Source: Pseudomonas sp. GD03944 (GTDB lineage: Bacteria; Pseudomonadota; Gammaproteobacteria; Pseudomonadales; Pseudomonadaceae). Taken from it: 64,000 nucleotides of DNA. Position numbers and translations under genes: made by a program. Location of the stretch: the NCBI RefSeq assembly GCF_029839275.1, contig NZ_JAOCAH010000008.1, forward strand, positions 1 to 64,000. Direction: 5' to 3'. This document shows positions 1 through 13,610 of this stretch, one piece after another (the first letter of the stretch is position 1; every line of letters begins with the position of its first letter). The notes under the pieces are model-generated. The model was not told where the DNA came from. It was given only the letters and a program-made list of their open reading frames with translations, and searched no databases.

Positions 1-16
1 TTTGATGGAGACGCCG

Positions 17-475
17 ATGCGCGTGTGGATCGATGCCGATGCCTGCCCTCGGGGGGCCCGGGATCAGGTGGTGAAGTTCGCCCTCAAGCGGGGTTTCGAG
101 GTGGTGCTGGTGGCCGGTCAGGCCGTGGCGCGGCCGAACTTCGCCTGTGTGCGGCTGGTCGTGGTGCCCAGTGGCCCGGATGCGGCGGACGATTACCTGG
201 TCGAGCATGCCGTGCCGAGTGAGCTGGTGATCTGCAGCGACGTGCCCCTGGCGGACCGTCTGGTGAAGAAGGGAGTGGCGGCCCTCGATCCCCGGGGCCG
301 GGAGTTCGACGAGAAGAACATGGGCGAACGTCTGGCCGTGCGCAACCTGTTCACCGACCTGCGCGAGCAGGGCCAGGTCGGCGGCGGCCAGGCGCCCTAC
401 GGTGACAAGGATCGCCAGGCGTTCTCCAACGCCCTGGACCGCATCCTGACCCGCCTGAAAACCCACGGCGCGTAG
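17..475 (+). CDS. YaiI/YqxD (DUF188, UPF0178) family protein
   Basis: The 152-residue product begins MRVWIDADACP and contains VPSGPDAADDYLVEHA, VICSDVPLADRLVKKG and an NLFTDLRE segment, the conserved blocks of the UPF0178/DUF188 family, which has a PIN-like nuclease fold but no established substrate. The ATG at 17 is preferred over the upstream TTG/ATG at 2 and 5 because GGAG lies six bases before it and the family starts at this Met. The protein is full length for the family and cytoplasmic (no signal peptide or membrane segment). It stands alone and is convergent with the next gene across a REP-like inverted repeat. Family assignment is sure; molecular function is unknown. Confidence 0.9.
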   Translation: MRVWIDADACPRGARDQVVKFALKRGFEVVLVAGQAVARPNFACVRLVVVPSGPDAADDYLVEHAVPSELVICSDVPLADRLVKKGVAALDPRGREFDEKNMGERLAVRNLFTDLREQGQVGGGQAPYGDKDRQAFSNALDRILTRLKTHGA

Positions 476-490
476 CGTGCCATCGTTGGT

Positions 491-561
491 AAAACTCGCG
501 GCTGAAGCCCCTCCCACACAGGCAGTTGTCTCCGTGGAAGGCGCTTCAGCGGCGAGCTTTT
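491..561. repeat. Inverted pair of REP-like elements
   Basis: Between two convergent genes, CTCGCGGCTGAAGCCCCTCC is followed after a short spacer by an imperfect reverse complement ending GCGCTTCAGCGGCGAGC, with AAAA and TTTT at the outer ends. This is the 'GTGGGAGCGGCTTCAGCCGCGA' type of dispersed repeat common in Pseudomonas. The long hairpin could end transcription from both sides. Confidence 0.7.
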
Positions 562-569
562 AACGGCCA

Positions 570-1040
570 TCAGCCGCAGAGATAAGTGCCCGTACCCACC
601 GCCACCAGGGTGCCGTCGTCGCTGTGCAGTTCGCTGCGCACCACCGCCACCTTGTTGCCCGAACGCAGCAGCACCGCATTGGCGGTGAAGCGCTGGCCCC
701 GCCCGGGGCGCAGGTAATCCACCCGCAGGTCGATGGTACCGAGCTTGGACAGGCGCGCCATGCGTTCGCTGGTCGACAGGTTCTGGTGGCGCTCGAAGGC
801 GCCGATCAGCGCCATGGCGCCGCCCGCGACGTCCAGCAACGAGGAAATGACCCCGCCATGCAGGATGCCGTGCAGGTAATTGCCGATCAGCTCGGGTTTC
901 ATGGGCAGGTGCATGGTGACGCGCTCGGGACTGAGCTCATCCAGCTCGATGCCAAGCACCTGGTTGAAGGGGATGCGCTGGAAGAAATCGCTCACCGCCC
1001 GCTGCAATTCGGCGGTGAGTTCGAAGGGTTGGCGGGTCAT
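570..1040 (-). CDS. yigI: YigI-like acyl-CoA thioesterase (hotdog fold)
   Basis: The 156-residue protein carries FNQVLGIELDEL, NYLHGILHGGVISSLLDVAGG and GTIDLRVDYLRPGRG, matching E. coli YigI almost block for block. YigI hydrolyses medium and long acyl-CoA esters. The HGG segment is the hotdog substrate/catalytic loop of PaaI-type thioesterases. The start at 1040 (MTRQPFEL) is chosen by family length; the open frame extends upstream but that part has no resemblance to the family. It is a soluble cytoplasmic enzyme read leftward, downstream of elbB in the same direction with a 128-bp gap. Confidence 0.85.
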   Translation of the reverse strand: MTRQPFELTAELQRAVSDFFQRIPFNQVLGIELDELSPERVTMHLPMKPELIGNYLHGILHGGVISSLLDVAGGAMALIGAFERHQNLSTSERMARLSKLGTIDLRVDYLRPGRGQRFTANAVLLRSGNKVAVVRSELHSDDGTLVAVGTGTYLCG

Positions 1041-1168
1041 CGGTGGCAGGCCTCCAGGGTTTGCCACACGCTGCCGCAACGGCCCGTCCTTGACCAGAGG
1101 CGCGGCCGGTGTACCGCGCGCATTGGCGGGATCGACCTGCTCGGTCGCCCCGCCCGGGGGGTGCGGGG

Positions 1169-1831
1169 TCAGTCCGCGTGGGTCAGTTCCAGCACCCGGT
1201 CGACCAGCTTGTTGATGCCCGAGGCGGCCTGGCTGATGGACTCGGCGAGCATGTAGGCCGGCGTCGTCACCAGTTTGCGGGCGCTGTCCTCGACGATTTC
1301 GCTGACTTCGCATTCGTGGTGCACGGCGCCCATCTTGGTCAGGGCCTCGGCGGTGCCTTCGTCGGTGCCGATGGTGCAGTTGATGCCTTCACCGAAGATG
1401 CGCGCGGCCAGGGCCGGGGCGATGCAGATCAGGCCAACCGGCTTGCCCGCTGTGGCGAAGCCCTGGGCGGCGTTGAGCACGTCCGGCTGCACGGTGCAGT
1501 TGGCGCCGGCGACGGCGAAGTCGGAGAGGTTCTTGGCGGCCCCGAAACCGCCGGGGATGATCAGGGCATCGAAGTTCTCGGCGCGCAGTTCGCGCACGTC
1601 CTTGATGTTGCCGCGGGCGATCCGGGCGGACTCGACCAGGACGTTGCGCGTCTCGCCGGTCTCGTCGCCACTGTAGTGATCGACCACGTGCATTTGTGCG
1701 ATGTTCGGCGCGAAACACTGCACCTCGGCGCCACGCTGGTCGAGGCGCAAGAGGGTGATCACGCTTTCATGAATTTCCGCACCGTCGTAAACACCGCAGC
1801 CGGAAAGAATCACCGCTACTTTTTTGTTCAT
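1169..1831 (-). CDS. elbB: ElbB, isoprenoid-biosynthesis glyoxalase (DJ-1/PfpI superfamily)
   Basis: The 220-residue protein begins MNKKVAVILSGCGVYDGAEI and has the DALIIPGGFGAAKNLSDFA block and the VGLICIAPALAARIFG nucleophile-elbow block with Cys, both typical of ElbB (formerly 'sigma cross-reacting protein 27A'). The family has glyoxalase activity and has been linked to isoprenoid production. AGGAG sits seven bases upstream of the ATG. It follows the alpha/beta hydrolase gene by 13 bp in the same direction, so the two are probably co-transcribed. Confidence 0.9.
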   Translation of the reverse strand: MNKKVAVILSGCGVYDGAEIHESVITLLRLDQRGAEVQCFAPNIAQMHVVDHYSGDETGETRNVLVESARIARGNIKDVRELRAENFDALIIPGGFGAAKNLSDFAVAGANCTVQPDVLNAAQGFATAGKPVGLICIAPALAARIFGEGINCTIGTDEGTAEALTKMGAVHHECEVSEIVEDSARKLVTTPAYMLAESISQAASGINKLVDRVLELTHAD

Positions 1832-1844
1832 CAAGTACTCCTGG

Positions 1845-2675
1845 TTACCGGGTTGAACCAAGGTGGGTGCGCAGAAAGCGACTGACCCGTTGCTGCGCAT
1901 CCTTGGCGAGTTGTGGTTGATACGTGGCCAGATCGCTTTCGTGGTCGAACACGTGGTCGGCCGCTGCGTACTGTTGTAGTTGGACTGAGCCGGGCGCCAG
2001 TTGTTGCAACGCTTCCAGGCATTGTTGGTGGTCGGTGATGCGGTCCTGGTCGGCGAGCAGCATCAACTGCGGGATCGTGGGCTGCAGGTGGCCGCGCAAA
2101 TGGGCCGGAAAACCGCAGTAGGGGTAGTAGGTGACCGCCGCCCGGACCCGTGCCAGGCCTTGCTGGCCGGGGGCGCTGAAGCCGTGTCCGGCCTCGCCGG
2201 CGTAGGACAGCGCATCGAGGATGCTCCAGCCGCCGTGGGAGAAGCCCAATAGCGCCAGGCGCTGGCTGTCGATCTGCGGGTAATCGGTGGTTAGCTCGAG
2301 GGCAGCGTACACGTCCAGGGCGCGCTGGTTGCCCCACAGCCGCTTGCCGGCGCACACCGGCTGCCAGTCGGTGATGCCACGGGCGCCGTAGCTGTCGACG
2401 AACAGCACCGCATAGCCGGCGGGCAAGACCCAGTCGGTCACGCTCTTGACCATCTCCTGGCGCTGGCCGCTGCAGCCATGGAACACCAGCACCGTGGCGA
2501 AGGGACCGTCGCCGGGCGGGGTGAGCAGGCGCAGATGGGGCGCAAGCCGCGCCTTGGCGTGCGCCAGGTCGTCATCGGCGGGCAGCAGGGCGTCACGGTA
2601 GGGATAGAGGCCGAGCAGGGCGACGAGGCTCAGCGATACGAAGCCGAAGGCGATCCAGCGAAAAGGTCTGCGCAT
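1845..2675 (-). CDS. Dienelactone-hydrolase-like alpha/beta hydrolase, membrane-anchored
   Basis: The 276-residue protein starts with a basic stretch and one hydrophobic segment (about residues 6-25), suggesting a membrane anchor or uncleaved signal. It then has an alpha/beta-hydrolase domain: VFHGCSGQ (oxyanion side), the nucleophile elbow GFSHGG, LLADQD (acid) and AADHVFD (His). The layout resembles dienelactone hydrolases. Two starts are possible, ATG at 2675 or GTG at 2693; neither has a clear Shine-Dalgarno, and ATG was taken. Substrate is unknown. It lies just upstream of elbB and is divergent from the sterol-desaturase-type gene. Confidence 0.75.
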   Translation of the reverse strand: MRRPFRWIAFGFVSLSLVALLGLYPYRDALLPADDDLAHAKARLAPHLRLLTPPGDGPFATVLVFHGCSGQRQEMVKSVTDWVLPAGYAVLFVDSYGARGITDWQPVCAGKRLWGNQRALDVYAALELTTDYPQIDSQRLALLGFSHGGWSILDALSYAGEAGHGFSAPGQQGLARVRAAVTYYPYCGFPAHLRGHLQPTIPQLMLLADQDRITDHQQCLEALQQLAPGSVQLQQYAAADHVFDHESDLATYQPQLAKDAQQRVSRFLRTHLGSTR

Positions 2676-2784
2676 GCTGTCGTCAAATGCCACTCAGGTT
2701 GTCATGGGGCGCCGCGTCCCCGTATCGCGCGGGCCGTACGATGCAATCGTAGCCCTTGGCCTTGCACAGTGATACGGGTCTGAC

Positions 2785-5812
<3,028 letters not shown>

Positions 5813-5829
5813 CCTCCCCAGGATTGACG

Positions 5830-8031
5830 ATGAACACCGAAGGACTCAGCAACAGCGAGCTGCAAGACGCCCAGCCGGTCGTCGCCGACATACCGGTGGA
5901 ACCGGCTCCCGCCCCCGTTCCGGAGGAGCCGGCGGTAGCGCCCCTGGTGATCCCGGGCCTGGATGACAGCAGCCTGTACATTCACCGCGAGCTGTCGCAG
6001 TTGCAGTTCAACATCCGCGTGCTGGAGCAGGCGCTGGATGAGTCCTACCCGTTGCTGGAGCGCCTGAAGTTCCTGCTGATCTTCTCCAGCAACCTGGACG
6101 AGTTCTTCGAGATCCGTGTCGCCGGCTTGAAAAAACAGATCACCTTCGCCCGCGAGCAGGCCGGCGCCGATGGCCTGCAGCCGCACCAGGCCCTGGCGCG
6201 GATTTCCGAGCTGGTGCACGAGCAGGTCAACCGCCAGTACGCGATCCTCAACGATGTGCTGTTCCCGGCCCTGGCCAAGCACCACGTCAACTTCATCCGC
6301 CGGCGTTTCTGGACCACCAAGATCAAGGCCTGGGTCCGCCGCTATTTCCGCGACGAGATCGCGCCGATCATCACGCCGATCGGCCTCGACCCGACGCACC
6401 CGTTCCCGTTGCTGGTGAACAAGAGCCTGAACTTCATCGTCGAGCTGGAAGGGGTCGACGCCTTCGGCCGCGATTCCGGTCTGGCGATCATCCCGGCGCC
6501 ACGCCTGCTGCCGCGGATCATCAAGGTGCCCGAGGAAGTCGGCGGTCCCGGCGACAACTTCGTGTTCCTCTCGTCGATGATCCACGCCCACGCCGACGAC
6601 CTGTTCCAGGGCATGAAGGTCAAGGGCTGCTACCAGTTCCGCCTGACCCGTAACGCCGACCTTTCGGTGGACACCGAGGACGTGGAAGACCTGGCACGCG
6701 CGCTGCGTGGCGAGCTGTTCAGCCGCCGCTACGGCGATGCCGTGCGCCTGGAAGTGGTCGACACCTGCCCGAAGAACCTGTCCGACTACCTGCTCAAGCA
6801 GTTCGGCCTGTCCGAAAGCGAGCTGTACCAGGTCAACGGCCCGGTGAACCTGACGCGCCTGTTCAGCATCACAGGCCTGGACAGCCATCCGGAGCTGCAG
6901 TACACGCCGTTCACCCCGGTCATCCCCAAGCTGCTGCAGAACAGCGACAACCTGTTCAACGTGATCAGCAAGCAGGACATCCTGCTGCTGCACCCGTTCG
7001 AGTCCTTCACGCCGGTGGTTGACCTGCTGCGCCAGGCCGCCAAGGACCCGCACGTGCTGGCGATCAAGCAGACCCTGTACCGCTCCGGGGCCAACTCCGA
7101 GATCGTCGACGCGCTGGTGGAAGCCGCGCGTAACGGCAAGGAAGTCACGGCGGTGATTGAGCTGCGGGCGCGCTTCGACGAAGAATCCAACCTGCAACTG
7201 GCCAGCCGCCTGCAAGCGGCCGGTGCGGTGGTGATCTACGGGGTGGTCGGCTTCAAGACCCACTCGAAGATGATGCTGATCCTGCGCCGCGAGAACGGCG
7301 AGATCCGCCGCTACGCCCACCTGGGCACCGGCAACTACCACGCCGGCAACGCGCGCCTGTACACCGACTACAGCCTGCTCACCGCGGACGTGGCGCTGGG
7401 CGAGGACGTGTCCAAGCTGTTCAGCCAGCTGATCGGCATGGGCAAGACCCTGCGCATGAAGAAGCTGCTGCATGCGCCGTTCACCCTGAAGAAGACCCTG
7501 CTCGACCTGATCGCCAAGGAAACCGCGGCAGCCGCCGAGGGCAAGCCGGCGCACATCATCGCCAAGTTCAACTCGCTGACCGATCCGAAGATCATCCGCG
7601 CGCTGTACAAGGCCAGCCAGACCGGCGTGCGCATCGACCTCATCGTGCGCGGCATGTGCTGCCTGCGTCCGGGCGTGCCGGGGGTGTCGCACAACATCCA
7701 CGTGCGCTCGATCATCGGCCGCTTCCTGGAGCACACCCGGGTCTACTACTTCCTCAACGGCGGCGACGAGCTGATCTATCTCTCCAGTGCCGACTGGATG
7801 GAGCGCAACCTCGACAAGCGCGTCGAGACCTGCTTCCCGGTCGAGGGCAAGAAGTTGATCCTGCGGGTGAAGAAGGAGCTCGAGGCCTACCTCACCGACA
7901 ACACCCAGAGCTGGGCGCTGCAGCCGGATGGCCGCTACCTGCGCAACAGCCCGACCGGCAACCAGAACCCGCGCAGTGCGCAGGCCGGCCTGCTGGAGAA
8001 GTTGACGGTACCGGTGGTCAGCGCCCGCTGA
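5830..8031 (+). CDS. ppk: Polyphosphate kinase 1
   Basis: PPK1 reversibly transfers the ATP gamma-phosphate to inorganic polyphosphate. The 733-residue protein has an N-terminal extension of about 40 Pro/Ala/Glu-rich residues, then [13 protein letters not shown] (N domain), and two phospholipase-D-like C domains. The autophosphorylated histidine lies in [12 protein letters not shown] (about His478), with [18 protein letters not shown] downstream and a second histidine in [12 protein letters not shown]. The ATG at 5830 is preferred to the TTG at 5824. It probably shares a transcript with hemB and faces ppx tail to tail, the usual Pseudomonas arrangement. Confidence 0.97.
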   Translation: MNTEGLSNSELQDAQPVVADIPVEPAPAPVPEEPAVAPLVIPGLDDSSLYIHRELSQLQFNIRVLEQALDESYPLLERLKFLLIFSSNLDEFFEIRVAGLKKQITFAREQAGADGLQPHQALARISELVHEQVNRQYAILNDVLFPALAKHHVNFIRRRFWTTKIKAWVRRYFRDEIAPIITPIGLDPTHPFPLLVNKSLNFIVELEGVDAFGRDSGLAIIPAPRLLPRIIKVPEEVGGPGDNFVFLSSMIHAHADDLFQGMKVKGCYQFRLTRNADLSVDTEDVEDLARALRGELFSRRYGDAVRLEVVDTCPKNLSDYLLKQFGLSESELYQVNGPVNLTRLFSITGLDSHPELQYTPFTPVIPKLLQNSDNLFNVISKQDILLLHPFESFTPVVDLLRQAAKDPHVLAIKQTLYRSGANSEIVDALVEAARNGKEVTAVIELRARFDEESNLQLASRLQAAGAVVIYGVVGFKTHSKMMLILRRENGEIRRYAHLGTGNYHAGNARLYTDYSLLTADVALGEDVSKLFSQLIGMGKTLRMKKLLHAPFTLKKTLLDLIAKETAAAAEGKPAHIIAKFNSLTDPKIIRALYKASQTGVRIDLIVRGMCCLRPGVPGVSHNIHVRSIIGRFLEHTRVYYFLNGGDELIYLSSADWMERNLDKRVETCFPVEGKKLILRVKKELEAYLTDNTQSWALQPDGRYLRNSPTGNQNPRSAQAGLLEKLTVPVVSAR

Positions 8032-8069
8032 GACCGGTGAGCGGCGACCCTCTGGGGCTCAGGCGAAGG

Positions 8070-8091
8070 GTGCTCAGCGTACGCTGAGCAC
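8070..8091. repeat. Perfect 22-bp palindrome over the ppx stop codon
   Basis: The sequence GTGCTCAGCGT followed by its exact reverse complement covers the last codons and stop of ppx, just past the end of convergent ppk. It has no T-run, so it is not a classical intrinsic terminator. It may stabilise mRNA ends or block read-through between the convergent genes. Confidence 0.7.
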
Positions 8092-9576
8092 GATGTCGAT
8101 GCGCTTGAGCCACTCCGCTTCCTGCGTGAAGTCGGCCTGCGTCAGCGGGTTGGCATCCAGCCAGTCCTTGGGAAACTGGATTTCCAGGCTCTTGTCGTTG
8201 GCCTTGAGGCGCACGGCGGGCATTTCCTGGTTGCCACGGATGTGGTGGAACAGGATGGCGAAGCGCAGCAGCACGCACAGCCGAACCAGCTTGATGCCTT
8301 CCTCGCCGAAGTCGGCGAGCTTGTCCTTGGGCACGTTGCGGCGGTGGCCGCGCACCAGCAGGGCCAGCATCTGCTGGTCCTGGCGCGAGAAACCGGACAG
8401 GTCGGAGTGTTCGATCAGGTAGGCGCCGTGCTTGTGGTACTGGTAGTGGGCGATGTCCAGGCCCAGCTCGTGGACCCGGGCGGCCCAGACCAGCAGTTCG
8501 CGGTGCCACTCGTCCGTCAGCTCCCAGCTGTCCGCCACCTGTTCCAGGGCTTCCAGCGCCTTGCTCTCGACCCGCGCCGCCTGTTCCAGGTCGACGTGGT
8601 AGCGCTCCATGAGGGCGCTCAGGGTGCGCTCACGGACGTCTTCGTGCTGGTGGCGGCCAAGCAGGTCATACAGCACGCCTTCGCGCAGCGCGCCTTCGGA
8701 ATGGGTCATGCGCTGGATGTCGCAGGCGTCGAAGATCGCTTCCAGGATCGCCAGGCCGGCCGGGAAGATCGCCCGACGGTCCGGCTTGATGCCGTCCAGG
8801 TCGAGTTTTTCCGCTTCGCCGATCTTGAACACCTTGCGCTTGAGCCACGCCAGGCCTTCCTGGTTGACCTCGCCATTGCCCAGGCCGGCGGCCTGGATGG
8901 TCAGGCCGATGGCCTTGATCGTGCCGGACGCGCCCACGGCGTCTTCCCAGCCGAGGCGGCGCAGGGCGTGCTCGATGCCCATCAGCTCCAGGCGCGCGGC
9001 GGTGTAGGCCTGGGCATAGCGGGCCGGCGTGACCTTGCCGTCCTTGAAGAAGCGCTGGGTGTAGCTGACGCAGCCCATCTGCAGGCTTTCGCGCAGCAGC
9101 GGCTCGAAACGCTGGCCGATGATGAATTCGGTGCTGCCGCCGCCGATGTCGGCCACCAGGCGTTTGCCCGGGGTGTCGGCGATGCTGTGGGAAACCCCGA
9201 GGTAGATCAGGCGGGCTTCTTCGCGGCCGGAGATCACTTCCACCGGGTGGCCGAGTACGGCTTCGGCGCGGCGGATGAATTCGGCGCGGTTGCGCGCTTC
9301 GCGCAGGGCGTTGGTACCGACGATGCGCACCGCGCCCTCGGGCAGGGTGGAGGTCAGCTGCGCGAAGCGCCGCAGGCAGTCCAGGCCGCGCTGCATGGCT
9401 TCTTCGCTGAGCAGGCGCTGTTCATCGATGCCGGCGGCCAATTGCACCTTGTCGCCCAGCCGTTCGAGGATGCGGATCTCGCCGTGATCGGCCTTGGCCA
9501 GCACCATGTGGAAGCTGTTGGAGCCCAGGTCGATGGCGGCGATCAACGGGAACGACTCGGCAGGGGTATGCGGCAT
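8074..9576 (-). CDS. ppx: Exopolyphosphatase
   Basis: Ppx removes terminal phosphate from long polyphosphate chains and can cleave pppGpp. The 500-residue protein has the actin-like ATPase fold motifs [15 protein letters not shown] (phosphate 1) and [16 protein letters not shown] (phosphate 2), [12 protein letters not shown], and a C-terminal HD-like helical half with [24 protein letters not shown]. The start at 9576 ([18 protein letters not shown]) places the first motif at the normal distance. It is convergent with ppk and divergent from trxA. Confidence 0.96.
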   Translation of the reverse strand: MPHTPAESFPLIAAIDLGSNSFHMVLAKADHGEIRILERLGDKVQLAAGIDEQRLLSEEAMQRGLDCLRRFAQLTSTLPEGAVRIVGTNALREARNRAEFIRRAEAVLGHPVEVISGREEARLIYLGVSHSIADTPGKRLVADIGGGSTEFIIGQRFEPLLRESLQMGCVSYTQRFFKDGKVTPARYAQAYTAARLELMGIEHALRRLGWEDAVGASGTIKAIGLTIQAAGLGNGEVNQEGLAWLKRKVFKIGEAEKLDLDGIKPDRRAIFPAGLAILEAIFDACDIQRMTHSEGALREGVLYDLLGRHQHEDVRERTLSALMERYHVDLEQAARVESKALEALEQVADSWELTDEWHRELLVWAARVHELGLDIAHYQYHKHGAYLIEHSDLSGFSRQDQQMLALLVRGHRRNVPKDKLADFGEEGIKLVRLCVLLRFAILFHHIRGNQEMPAVRLKANDKSLEIQFPKDWLDANPLTQADFTQEAEWLKRIDIVLSVR

Positions 9577-9814
9577 AGTGGCGATGTCTCGGTCATTAAC
9601 CGCGTCATCGTGCCACGATCGACCGGTCGAGCCAACGCATACCGATGTCGCAGTGGCCCCCTCAGGGCGGCGCCGGGTCCGCCGCAAAGGTGGCCAGCAG
9701 GGGTGGCACAGCACCTGTTCATCGCAGTTGGGACCGTCGCCGCCGCGGTCGATCACCACGAAGGTGCCCGGCTGGTGCAGGCTCAGCAGGGGGGTGGTGC
9801 CAGGAGCCGGGGGC

Positions 9815-9940
9815 GTGGAGCGCGCCATGGAAACCTGGCAGGAGCACCGCAAGATTCTCAAGGCCCTGGCCCGCCATGCCGCGGGGCCTGCGCAGAAGGC
9901 CATGCGGCAGCATATCCGCGCGGCGGCGTCGCGCACCGGG
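9815..9940 (+). pseudogene. Possible remnant of a GntR-family regulator FCD domain
   Basis: In the 510-bp gap between ppx and trxA one frame encodes, over this stretch, [18 protein letters not shown] followed by [19 protein letters not shown]. This is the pattern of the last helices of FadR/GntR-type FCD domains (EHR.IL.A....D...A..AM..HI). No DNA-binding domain, start codon with ribosome site, or matching upstream FCD residues are visible in any frame, so if real it is a relic. The rest of the gap (9577-9814, 9941-10086) holds only the ppx and trxA promoter regions. This assignment rests on pattern resemblance alone. Confidence 0.4.
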
Positions 9941-10086
9941 ATCGCGTTCGCCACGCTGGGCGACTGGCCATCAGGGCGAAAACCGAACGGGTCGATAGAG
10001 AAGCACAATTGCCTGCGCCTTCCTGTGCCAGAAAAGCCGGGCTATGATGTCGGTCACTTTTTTGCTTCCGAACGCGGAGACTATCC

Positions 10087-10413
10087 ATGAGCGAATTCAT
10101 CACCAACGTCAGCGACGCCAGCTTCGACCAAGACGTTCTCCAGGCAGAAGGTCCGGTGCTGGTCGACTACTGGGCTGAGTGGTGCGGCCCGTGCAAGATG
10201 ATCGCGCCGGTCCTCGATGAGATCGCCAAGGACTATCAGGGCAAGCTGAAAGTCTGCAAGCTGAACATCGACGAAAACCAGGACACCCCGCCGAAGTTCG
10301 GCGTTCGCGGCATCCCGACCCTGATGCTGTTCAAGAACGGCAACGTCGAAGCCACCAAGGTTGGCGCCCTGTCCAAATCGCAACTGGCGGCCTTTCTCGA
10401 TAGCAATATCTGA
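10087..10413 (+). CDS. trxA: Thioredoxin 1
   Basis: The 108-residue protein has the complete thioredoxin fold sequence with active site W32-[22 protein letters not shown], the buried Asp in LVDYW, the cis-Pro loop [12 protein letters not shown], and normal length. It reduces disulfides in ribonucleotide reductase, PAPS reductase, methionine sulfoxide reductase and others. It lies upstream of rho, as in E. coli and Pseudomonas, but an intrinsic terminator and a 200-bp leader separate the two. A TATGAT -10-like hexamer lies about 40 bp upstream (10043-10048). Confidence 0.97.
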   Translation: MSEFITNVSDASFDQDVLQAEGPVLVDYWAEWCGPCKMIAPVLDEIAKDYQGKLKVCKLNIDENQDTPPKFGVRGIPTLMLFKNGNVEATKVGALSKSQLAAFLDSNI

Positions 10414-10433
10414 GCAATTTCGCTGCGACAAGA

Positions 10434-10459
10434 AGCCCTGCACAATGCGGGGCTTTTTT
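10434..10459 (+). terminator. Intrinsic terminator of trxA
   Basis: AGCCCTGCA, loop CAA, TGCGGGGCT form a 9-bp stem with one G-T pair followed by a T6 run, 20 bp after the trxA stop. Confidence 0.85.
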
Positions 10460-10661
10460 CTGCCCGAAGGCTAGACGTCTTCGATAAGCCGGTGTTACAT
10501 TCGGCCTCGCTGCATTTTCTGTGCAGCCCCCTGCATAGCCGTCGCCGACGCCTCCCTACTCGAACCTTCGAGATACAAGCACGCGATTCAGTCGCATTCC
10601 AGCGGCGCGGCTGCCCAAGCGATTAGCTTATTTCCCTCCTCAAAATGATTACGTCATTCCT
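10460..10661 (+). promoter_or_regulatory. rho promoter and leader region
   Basis: About 200 bp separate the trxA terminator from the rho ATG, with no open frame. In enterobacteria rho has a long leader at which Rho terminates its own transcription. This stretch has a C-rich, G-poor part (from about 10519 CTGTGCAGCCCCCTGC through CATTCC) that could act as a rut-like site. Its autoregulatory role is inferred from the family, not shown. Confidence 0.45.
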
Positions 10662-11921
<1,260 letters not shown>

Positions 11922-11936
11922 GCGCTGTGGCTTGCC

Positions 11937-11961
11937 AAAAGGCCGGGGAAACCCGGCCTTT
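11937..11961 (+). terminator. Intrinsic terminator of rho
   Basis: AAAAGGCCGGG, loop GAAA, CCCGGCCTTTT: a strong GC stem closing with a T-run, 15 bp after the rho stop. Confidence 0.9.
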
Positions 11962-12051
11962 TGCTGTCTGTGGTATTGGCCCGGCTTCTGAAAGACCGAC
12001 TTCGGCGCTAAACTTTGCGGCCGACTGGCACGCCCGATACGAGGTTCCTGC

Positions 12052-13518
12052 ATGCAGTATCGCGACCTGCGCGACTTTATAAGCGGCCTGGAGGCGCGCG
12101 GCGAACTCAAGCGCATCCAGGCACCGGTGTCCCCGGTGCTGGAAATGACCGAAATCTGCGACCGCACCCTGCGCAAGGCAGGCCCGGCGCTGTTATTCGA
12201 GAACCCCACCGGCTTCGACATGCCCGTGCTGGGCAACCTGTTCGGCACGCCCGAGCGCGTGGCGCTGGGCATGGGCGCCGAGGCGGTCAGCGAGCTGCGC
12301 GAGATCGGCAAGCTGCTGGCGTTCCTCAAGGAGCCCGAGCCGCCGAAGGGGCTCAAGGACGCCTGGTCCAAGCTGCCGATCTTCAAGAAGGTCCTGTCCA
12401 TGGCGCCCAAGGTGCTCAAGGATGCGCCGTGCCAGGAAGTGATCGAGGAGGGCGACGACGTCGACCTCTACAAGCTGCCGGTGCAGACCTGCTGGCCTGG
12501 CGACGTCGGGCCGCTGATCACCTGGGGCCTGACCATCACCAAGGGGCCGAACAAGGACCGGCAGAACCTGGGCATCTACCGCCAGCAGGTGATCGGTCGC
12601 AACAAGGTGATCATGCGCTGGCTCAGCCACCGCGGCGGCGCCCTGGATTTCCGTGAGTGGTGCGAGAAGTTTCCTGGCCAGCCGTACCCGGTCGCCGTGG
12701 CCCTGGGCGCTGATCCGGCGACCATTCTCGGGGCGGTGACGCCGGTGCCGGACAGCCTCTCCGAATACGCCTTCGCCGGCCTGCTGCGCGGCAACAAGAC
12801 CGAACTGGTCAAGGCCCGCGGCAGCGAGCTGCAGGTGCCGGCCAGTGCCGAGATCGTCCTCGAAGGGGTGATCCACCCTGGCGAGATGGCCGACGAAGGT
12901 CCCTACGGCGACCACACCGGCTACTACAACGAGGTCGACCGCTTCCCGGTGTTCACCGTGGAACGCATCACCCGCCGGCAGAAACCGATCTACCACAGCA
13001 CCTACACCGGCCGGCCGCCAGATGAGCCCGCCATCCTCGGCGTGGCGCTGAACGAAGTGTTCGTGCCGATCCTGCAGAAGCAGTTCCCGGAAATCACCGA
13101 TTTCTACCTGCCGCCGGAAGGCTGTTCCTACCGCATGGCGGTGGTGACCATGAAGAAGCAGTACCCCGGTCACGCCAAGCGCGTCATGCTGGGTGTCTGG
13201 TCGTTCCTGCGACAGTTCATGTACACCAAGTTCGTTATCGTCACCGACGACGACATCAACGCCCGGGACTGGAACGACGTGATCTGGGCCATCACCACGC
13301 GCATGGACCCCAAGCGCGACACGGTGATGATCGACAACACGCCGATCGACTACCTGGACTTCGCCTCGCCGATCTCCGGCCTGGGTTCGAAGATGGGCCT
13401 CGACGCTACCCACAAGTGGCCGGGCGAGACCACCCGCGAGTGGGGCCGGGCCATCGTTCAGGACGAGTCGGTCAAGCGCCGGGTCGATGAGATGTGGGCC
13501 GAACTGGGGATCGATTAA
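12052..13518 (+). CDS. ubiD: UbiD, 4-hydroxy-3-polyprenylbenzoate decarboxylase
   Basis: UbiD removes the carboxylate from polyprenyl-hydroxybenzoate in ubiquinone synthesis using prenylated FMN made by UbiX. The 488-residue protein starts [20 protein letters not shown] and has the blocks [19 protein letters not shown], the prFMN-binding stretch [31 protein letters not shown] and [10 protein letters not shown]. Length is normal for the family. It is followed after 92 bp by a flavin reductase of the Fre/ferredoxin-reductase type, recalling the ubiD-fre pair of E. coli. ubiX is not in the window. Confidence 0.97.
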   Translation: MQYRDLRDFISGLEARGELKRIQAPVSPVLEMTEICDRTLRKAGPALLFENPTGFDMPVLGNLFGTPERVALGMGAEAVSELREIGKLLAFLKEPEPPKGLKDAWSKLPIFKKVLSMAPKVLKDAPCQEVIEEGDDVDLYKLPVQTCWPGDVGPLITWGLTITKGPNKDRQNLGIYRQQVIGRNKVIMRWLSHRGGALDFREWCEKFPGQPYPVAVALGADPATILGAVTPVPDSLSEYAFAGLLRGNKTELVKARGSELQVPASAEIVLEGVIHPGEMADEGPYGDHTGYYNEVDRFPVFTVERITRRQKPIYHSTYTGRPPDEPAILGVALNEVFVPILQKQFPEITDFYLPPEGCSYRMAVVTMKKQYPGHAKRVMLGVWSFLRQFMYTKFVIVTDDDINARDWNDVIWAITTRMDPKRDTVMIDNTPIDYLDFASPISGLGSKMGLDATHKWPGETTREWGRAIVQDESVKRRVDEMWAELGID

Positions 13519-13610
13519 TGCCGCCGTGTCGGGCACGGGCGCAACGCTGAGCGATTATCAGCGGCGACCCGGGCCTGGCAAACTGCCTTGGTTTTTGAAG
13601 TGGATGTGCC

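Noticed and set aside
8242..10047. 601-codon frame antisense to ppx
   Set aside because: Shadow of ppx; no recognisable domain. Only the separate short FCD-like stretch downstream, in another frame, was kept as a weak call.
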